Of a stretch of DNA of 64,000 nucleotides, positions 50,553-64,000 are shown piece by piece. The DNA is taken from assembly GCF_040436345.1 (NCBI RefSeq), contig NC_133221.1:3734118-3798117 (forward strand). Reading direction: 5' to 3'. A program made the position numbers and the translations under genes. Source of the stretch: Pagrus major. Taxonomy: Eukaryota; Chordata; Actinopteri; Spariformes; Sparidae. The stretch's first letter is position 1; each line of letters begins with the position of its first letter. Below the pieces are notes generated by a model. That model was not told the origin of the DNA. It was given only the letters and a program-made list of their open reading frames with translations, and searched no databases.

Positions 50553-51589
50553 TTGTTTATTTCAAACTTTTTCTCAAAATTCTATCTCCCCCCAAAAAAG
50601 TTTCTCCTCAAAATTCTAACTTTCTGCCCAAAATTCTGATTTTTTTTCCCCTTAACTTTGTCTCAAAATTCTTACTTTTTCCCTCAACTTTTCTCTTAAG
50701 ATTTTGACTTTTTTGCCATTTTTTTCCTCAAATTTCTGACTTTTTTCCCCCAAACTTTCTCAAAATTTTGAGGGTTAGGTTTTTTATTAGACTTGTTTTC
50801 AAAATTCAGACCTTTAAACCCTTTAAAAAATTTTCTCAAAATTCTGTCACCCCCCAAAAAAGTTTCTCCTCAAAATATTAACTTTCCCCAAAAAATTCTG
50901 CCTTTTTTCCCTTAACTTTTTCTCAAAATTCTTACTTTTTCCCTCAACTTTTCTCTTAAGATTTTGACTGTTTTTGCAAATTTTTTCTTCGTAATTCTGA
51001 CTTTTTCCCTGAACTTTTTCTCAAAATTCTGACTTTTTTCCTCTGAACTTTTTCTCAAAATTCGGACTTTATCCCTCAATTTTTTCCTCTAAACTCTGAC
51101 TTTTCCTCTAGTTTTTTCAAAATTCTGAGTTTTGTTTCAAAAAAAAAAAATTCTGACTTTTCCCCCAAAAGTTTTCAAACTTTTCTTTTAAAATTCTGAC
51201 TTTTTTCGCCAATTTTCTCTTAAAATTCTGACTTTTTCCTCAACTTTTCTCTTAAAATTCTGACTTTTTTCGCCAATTTTTCTTAAAATTCTGACTTTTT
51301 TCGCCAATTTTTCTTAAAATTCTGACTTTTTTCGCCAATTTTTCTTAAAATTCTGACTTTTTTCGCCAATTTTTCTTAAAATTTTGACTATTATTTTTAA
51401 AAAATGACTTTTTTCCCCAAAAGTTTTCAAACTTTTCTCTTAAATTTTTGACTTTTTTCACCATTTTTTCTTAAAATTCGGACTTTTTTCCCTTAACTTT
51501 TTCTCAAAATTTTGATGTTGTGTGATGTCACAAAGTCAAGGCATTAAAGGAGGGACTGCTGACGATACGTTTCAGGAGCGGTGTTTTGT

Positions 51590-51662
51590 GTGGGAGAGAG
51601 GAGCTTCTGTTGGTGCCGACTTTTTCTCAAAGTCGGCACCAACAGAAGCTCGTCTCTCCCAC
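51590..51662. repeat. Near-perfect hairpin, unit 2
   Basis: Arms 51590-51623 and 51629-51662 with the TTCTC loop, same sequence as in unit 1 apart from one base. A further direct copy of the arm lies at about 52040. Confidence 0.9.
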
Positions 51663-52705
51663 GCTCTCCCTCGCCCTTTTTCTTTCTAAAGTTTTTCTAA
51701 AAATTTCGACTTTTGTTTCACACTTTTGCTCAAAATTCTACCCACCCCAAGTTTCTCCTCAAAATTCTGACTTTTTCCCCCTTAATTTTCTCAAATTTTT
51801 TACTTTTTCTCAAAATTCTGACTTTTTTCCCCTCAACTTTCTCAAAATTTTGACTTTTGTAAAAAAAAAAAAAAAAAAAAAATCTGACTTTTTTCCCCAA
51901 ATGTTTTCAAACTTTTATCTTAAAATTCAGACTTTTTTCCCACAACTTTTTCTCAAAATTTTGACGTAGTGTGATGTCACAAAGTCGAGGCATTAAAGGA
52001 GGGACTGCTGACGAGGCGTTTCAGGAGCGGTGTTTTGTGTGGGAGAGACGAGCTTCTGTTGGTGCCGACTGAGTTTTTTAACTTTCAAGATATTTTACAT
52101 GGACAAAAACCTCTAAAACACTGAATTAAAGGTCTCCTTGAAACTAAATTTTACATTTGACAAAACTGTTGATGCTCTCACACAGAAAACTCGCCGGTTG
52201 TTTTCTCACTTGTTTCTCTCGTTATTTTTCTGTTGAAATTTACAGAAATACCAACAGATCTCAACTAAACTCATTTTATCAGTAGCATACCATGTTTCAT
52301 TAAACTCTATGAAAATCCAGGAAGACAAATGAAAAAGAAACCACGCTGATGTCATCTTGATCCAAGAGCAACTTTAATATAAATGTTAAGGGCAAAATAT
52401 GTGGCAGCACAACATGGCAAAGAAAGGCACATCCACTGTTTCCACAAAAGGCTCAAATGTGATTTCAGTCCGGCTTCAAGCTTCATCTATCGTAAGAAAT
52501 TAACTCTAAGTGCTCCATGCAAAACAAATTAAACCAATAGACAACATGAACTGGCATTTTTTTCTTTCTCTAAATATATTACAGCTTTTTAGTTTTTAAT
52601 ATATAAAAAAGAAATTATACAAAATAAAGAAAATTCATTTTTTTAAATTCACAATCAATTCATTTTTAGCTTCATGATAGAATAATATACACACATACGT
52701 CCTCT

Positions 52706-52714
52706 TCAACAGAA
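52706..52714 (-). CDS. tcea2: tcea2 terminal block 2, exon c (duplicate Phe-Cys-stop)
   Basis: TTC TGT TGA after CTTCCAG, as in block 3, with a 3' UTR to ATTAAA at 52378-52373. It would end a transcript that skipped or read past block 3. Confidence 0.8.
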   Translation of the reverse strand, partial: FC

Positions 52715-53605
52715 CTGGAAGAAAAGACAGAAAGAAAGAAGATTACAAGAATTTCAGAATGATATAGTAACATCAGTGTCATCATATTTAGTCTATTTGG
52801 AGAATCTATCTCCAGTGTTTATTTGCACATTTGTTCCTGAGGTCAAACAGGTCGTATAACTCAGTGTCGCTTCATTAAACCCATTTGTTTCTGTTTAAAA
52901 TGTCACGTCCTCACACCAGGTCTCAGATTCTACAAAAAACAACAACACACACTTCCCTCAAACCATCAGCTCGTCAAATTAGTCGCTTCACCTTGACCTA
53001 GAGCCGCGGGCTAAATAAGGGAGGGACCGGAAAAACTACTACGAGGAAAGAGGGGGAGGAGGAGTGAACATGGAGAGGGAAGGAAAAAAGTGATGAGATG
53101 GAGGGAGGAGGGTGAAAAGGACAGCGGGAAGGTAAGAGGTGTAAACGAGAGAGAGGAGGGAGGAAAACTGAGGAAAGTGAAAAAGAAAGACAAGAAAAAA
53201 GGTGAAGGAAGGAGAAATGAAGAAGACTAAGAAGTCAGATACAGTTTAAAAAGATGTAGAGAAACAGTGGGAGGAGACAGTGAGGAGAGCACGAACAGGT
53301 AGAAGGAAGCAGCGCTGACTGAAGGTGAGTGGAGAGGAAGAGGAGCAGAGTTCAGTCTCTGCTGCCATCTTGTGGTGACAATCTGGTACTGACATTCAGG
53401 TCACTGTATTGTAATTTAGTTATTTAACTCAACCTGCCTCATGTAAATAATTCAATTAATAAAAAATCTGACAATCCCTGACTTGTGTTTTTCTTCTGGG
53501 ATGCACACCATGCAGGATTTGTGGGTTGCTGTTTGTAATCACATCGTTTGTCGAGTCTCTTACCTGACAAAAAAGCAAAAGTGTGTTTAAATCAGTAACT
53601 CTTCA

Positions 53606-53740
<135 letters not shown>

Positions 53741-53787
53741 TCATCACAACTGTGTCCATAAAGTTGTGTGTGTGTGTGTGTGTGTAC

Positions 53788-53934
53788 CTGTGTGTATGAG
53801 CAGCTCTTCCCGTGACACTTGTTGCAGATGAACATGTCCGTCTCAGTTCCTCCGACCTTTGACAGCTGATGCTCTCTGATGGACTCTTTAGTCAGATTCT
53901 CTCTGATCTGCTTCAGCTCCGCACTCGCCATCTC
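53788..53934 (-). CDS. tcea2: tcea2 terminal block 2, exon a (duplicate)
   Basis: Second copy of the 147-base exon with the same 49 residues, intact acceptor CGCACGCAG and donor GTACAC. (TG)n and (AC)n tracts again lie against the splice sites. Confidence 0.88.
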
Positions 53935-55013
53935 CTGCGTGCGAACACACACACACACACACACACACACTGTTTATTGTTTATTTCAAACTTTTTCTCA
54001 AAATTCTATCTCCCCCCAAAAAAGTTTCTCCTCAAAATTCTAACTTTCTGCCCAAAATTCTGATTTTTTTTCCCCTTAACTTTGTCTCAAAATTCTTACT
54101 TTTTCCCTCAACTTTTCTCTTAAGATTTTGACTTTTTTGCCATTTTTTTCCTCAAATTTCTGACTTTTTTCCCCCAAACTTTCTCAAAATTTTGAGGGTT
54201 AGGTTTTTTATTAGACTTGTTTTCAAAATTCAGACCTTTAAACCCTTTAAAAAATTTTCTCAAAATTCTGTCACCCCCCAAAAAAGTTTCTCCTCAAAAT
54301 ATTAACTTTCCCCAAAAAATTCTGCCTTTTTTCCCTTAACTTTTTCTCAAAATTCTTACTTTTTCCCTCAACTTTTCTCTTAAGATTTTGACTGTTTTTG
54401 CAAATTTTTTCTTCGTAATTCTGACTTTTTCCCTGAACTTTTTCTCAAAATTCTGACTTTTTTCCTCTGAACTTTTTCTCAAAATTCGGACTTTATCCCT
54501 CAATTTTTTCCTCTAAACTCTGACTTTTCCTCTAGTTTTTTCAAAATTCTGAGTTTTGTTTCAAAAAAAAAAAATTCTGACTTTTCCCCCAAAAGTTTTC
54601 AAACTTTTCTTTTAAAATTCTGACTTTTTTCGCCAATTTTCTCTTAAAATTCTGACTTTTTCCTCAACTTTTCTCTTAAAATTCTGACTTTTTTCGCCAA
54701 TTTTTCTTAAAATTCTGACTTTTTTCGCCAATTTTTCTTAAAATTCTGACTTTTTTCGCCAATTTTTCTTAAAATTCTGACTTTTTTCGCCAATTTTTCT
54801 TAAAATTTTGACTATTATTTTTAAAAAATGACTTTTTTCCCCAAAAGTTTTCAAACTTTTCTCTTAAATTTTTGACTTTTTTCACCATTTTTTCTTAAAA
54901 TTCGGACTTTTTTCCCTTAACTTTTTCTCAAAATTTTGATGTTGTGTGATGTCACAAAGTCAAGGCATTAAAGGAGGGACTGCTGACGATACGTTTCAGG
55001 AGCGGTGTTTTGT

Positions 55014-55086
55014 GTGGGAGAGAGGAGCTTCTGTTGGTGCCGACTTTTTCTCAAAGTCGGCACCAACAGAAGCTCGTCTCTCCCAC
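55014..55086. repeat. Near-perfect hairpin, unit 3
   Basis: Arms 55014-55047 and 55053-55086 with the TTCTC loop, identical in design to those of units 1 and 2. A direct copy of the arm follows near 55465. Confidence 0.9.
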
Positions 55087-55779
55087 GCTCTCCCTCGCCC
55101 TTTTTCTTTCTAAAGTTTTTCTAAAAATTTCGACTTTTGTTTCACACTTTTGCTCAAAATTCTACCCACCCCAAGTTTCTCCTCAAAATTCTGACTTTTT
55201 CCCCCTTAATTTTCTCAAATTTTTTACTTTTTCTCAAAATTCTGACTTTTTTCCCCTCAACTTTCTCAAAATTTTGACTTTTGTAAAAAAAAAAAAAAAA
55301 AAAAATCTGACTTTTTTCCCCAAATGTTTTCAAACTTTTATCTTAAAATTCAGACTTTTTTCCCACAACTTTTTCTCAAAATTTTGACGTAGTGTGATGT
55401 CACAAAGTCGAGGCATTAAAGGAGGGACTGCTGACGAGGCGTTTCAGGAGCGGTGTTTTGTGTGGGAGAGACGAGCTTCTGTTGGTGCCGACTGAGTTTT
55501 TTAACTTTCAAGATATTTTACATGGACAAAAACCTCTAAAACACTGAATTAAAGGTCTCCTTGAAACTAAATTTTACATTTGACAAAACTGTTGATGCTC
55601 TCACACAGAAAACTCGCCGGTTGTTTTCTCACTTGTTTCTCTCGTTATTTTTCTGTTGAAATTTACAGAAATACCAACAGATCTCAACTAAACTCATTTT
55701 ATCAGTAGCATACCATGTTTCATTAAACTCTATGAAAATCCAGGAAGACAAATGAAAAAGAAACCACGCTGATGTCATC

Positions 55780-56128
55780 TTGATCCAAGAGCAACTTTAA
55801 TATAAATGTTAAGGGCAAAATATGTGGCAGCACAACATGGCAAAGAAAGGCACATCCACTGTTTCCACAAAAGGCTCAAATGTGATTTCAGTCCGGCTTC
55901 AAGCTTCATCTATCGTAAGAAATTAACTCTAAGTGCTCCATGCAAAACAAATTAAACCAATAGACAACATGAACTGGCATTTTTTTCTTTCTCTAAATAT
56001 ATTACAGCTTTTTAGTTTTTAATATATAAAAAAGAAATTATACAAAATAAAGAAAATTCATTTTTTTAAATTCACAATCAATTCATTTTTAGCTTCATGA
56101 TAGAATAATATACACACATACGTCCTCT
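55780..56128 (-). other. tcea2: tcea2 3' UTR, block 3
   Basis: About 350 bases from the TGA to just past the ATTAAA hexamer at 55801-55796. Equivalent 3' UTRs lie at about 52355-52705 and 48925-49278 in the other two blocks. Exact cleavage points are not visible. Confidence 0.5.
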
Positions 56129-63520
<7,392 letters not shown>

Positions 63521-64000
63521 CTGCAGGACGACACACAAAACAATGAACACAAACACTGACGCATGTTTTTAGCCCTGAGAGTGAGAAACAGCAACATACA
63601 GTGTGATGCTCTTCAGAAACCCTCATCCGCTGTTTTCAATGAAGCGTACATCAATGAGTCAACGTCTGACTTTCTTTCCAGCACATCCAGTTTGTGCTGC
63701 AGGCGACGACTCATGACACGCTCCGACATCATTTAGCAAGAAAATTGGAAAACACTCTGTGGTTGTGGCTTCAAAAACGAAAGGATTTGCTGCTTTTCTA
63801 CCTTTGATATCATAATAAGTTAAATTTCTTTGGTTTTTGGACTGTTGGTCCGGCAAAACAAGACATTCGAGGACGTCCTCTTAAAACTTGTAATGGTCGA
63901 TCTCACTATTTTGTAGACTAAGCAACTAACTATAGTAACTTAGTAATCTTGAAAATCTTGAAAAATTGTTTTCAGTTGGGTTTTTTACACATGAAAAGAA
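63521..64000 (-). other. tcea2: tcea2 intron (5' exons beyond window)
   Basis: No N-terminal TFIIS domain sequence is visible. Contains a diverged interspersed element at about 63750-63950. Confidence 0.5.

Noticed and set aside
51586-51969. Plus-strand frame recurring at 47776 and 55010
   Set aside because: Spans the hairpin and minisatellite; Phe/Ser-rich translation with no similarity.

Overview
This is nuclear DNA of a ray-finned fish, most likely a percomorph teleost. It shows vertebrate exon-intron structure with GT-AG splice sites, very dense CA/TG microsatellites, remnants of Tc1-like and hAT DNA transposons, and non-LTR retrotransposon tails. No bacterial, viral or organellar gene structure is visible. 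The species cannot be named from sequence alone.

Two genes can be read with confidence, and they face each other tail to tail. On the plus strand is rgs19 (RZ/A-family regulator of G-protein signalling). It has a candidate GC-rich first exon ending at 15600 and four coding exons at 35124-35296, 36515-36601, 37126-37360 and 40601-40789. Its 3' UTR contains candidate poly(A) signals near 42.68 kb and 47.17 kb. On the minus strand, running in from the right edge, is tcea2 (transcription elongation factor TFIIS). The linker, the central polymerase-binding domain and the C-terminal zinc ribbon are in the window; the N-terminal domain lies beyond base 64000. RGS19 and TCEA2 are also convergent neighbours in human, which supports naming these copies rgs19 and tcea2 rather than rgs20 and tcea1.

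The unusual part is 47.7-63 kb. The last three exons of tcea2 (end of the central domain with the first half of the zinc ribbon; second half of the ribbon; Phe-Cys-stop plus 3' UTR) occur three times in direct tandem. The units are about 3.4-3.8 kb and are separated by a degenerate ~33-bp T-rich minisatellite and near-perfect hairpins. All three copies keep intact frames and splice sites. Upstream of them, tcea2 carries what looks like a textbook U12-type AT-AC intron at 59899-60078. The minisatellite reverses orientation near 58.6 kb.

Region by region: 1-15 kb is gene-poor, with a polypurine minisatellite, retrotransposon fragments, a duplicated GC-box/Ets-like motif with possible upstream exons, and a short TIR element. 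15.1-15.9 kb is a CpG-rich probable promoter. 15.6-35.1 kb is a long first intron of rgs19, with a Tc1 relic, a hAT BED-finger relic, a 130-bp palindrome and a degenerate 98-bp tandem repeat. 35-41 kb holds the rgs19 coding exons among long CA arrays. 41-47.2 kb is 3' UTR and AT-rich repeats. 47.7-58 kb is the tcea2 terminal-exon triplication. 58-63 kb holds inverted minisatellites and the central tcea2 exons. 63.1-63.5 kb holds the tcea2 linker exons.
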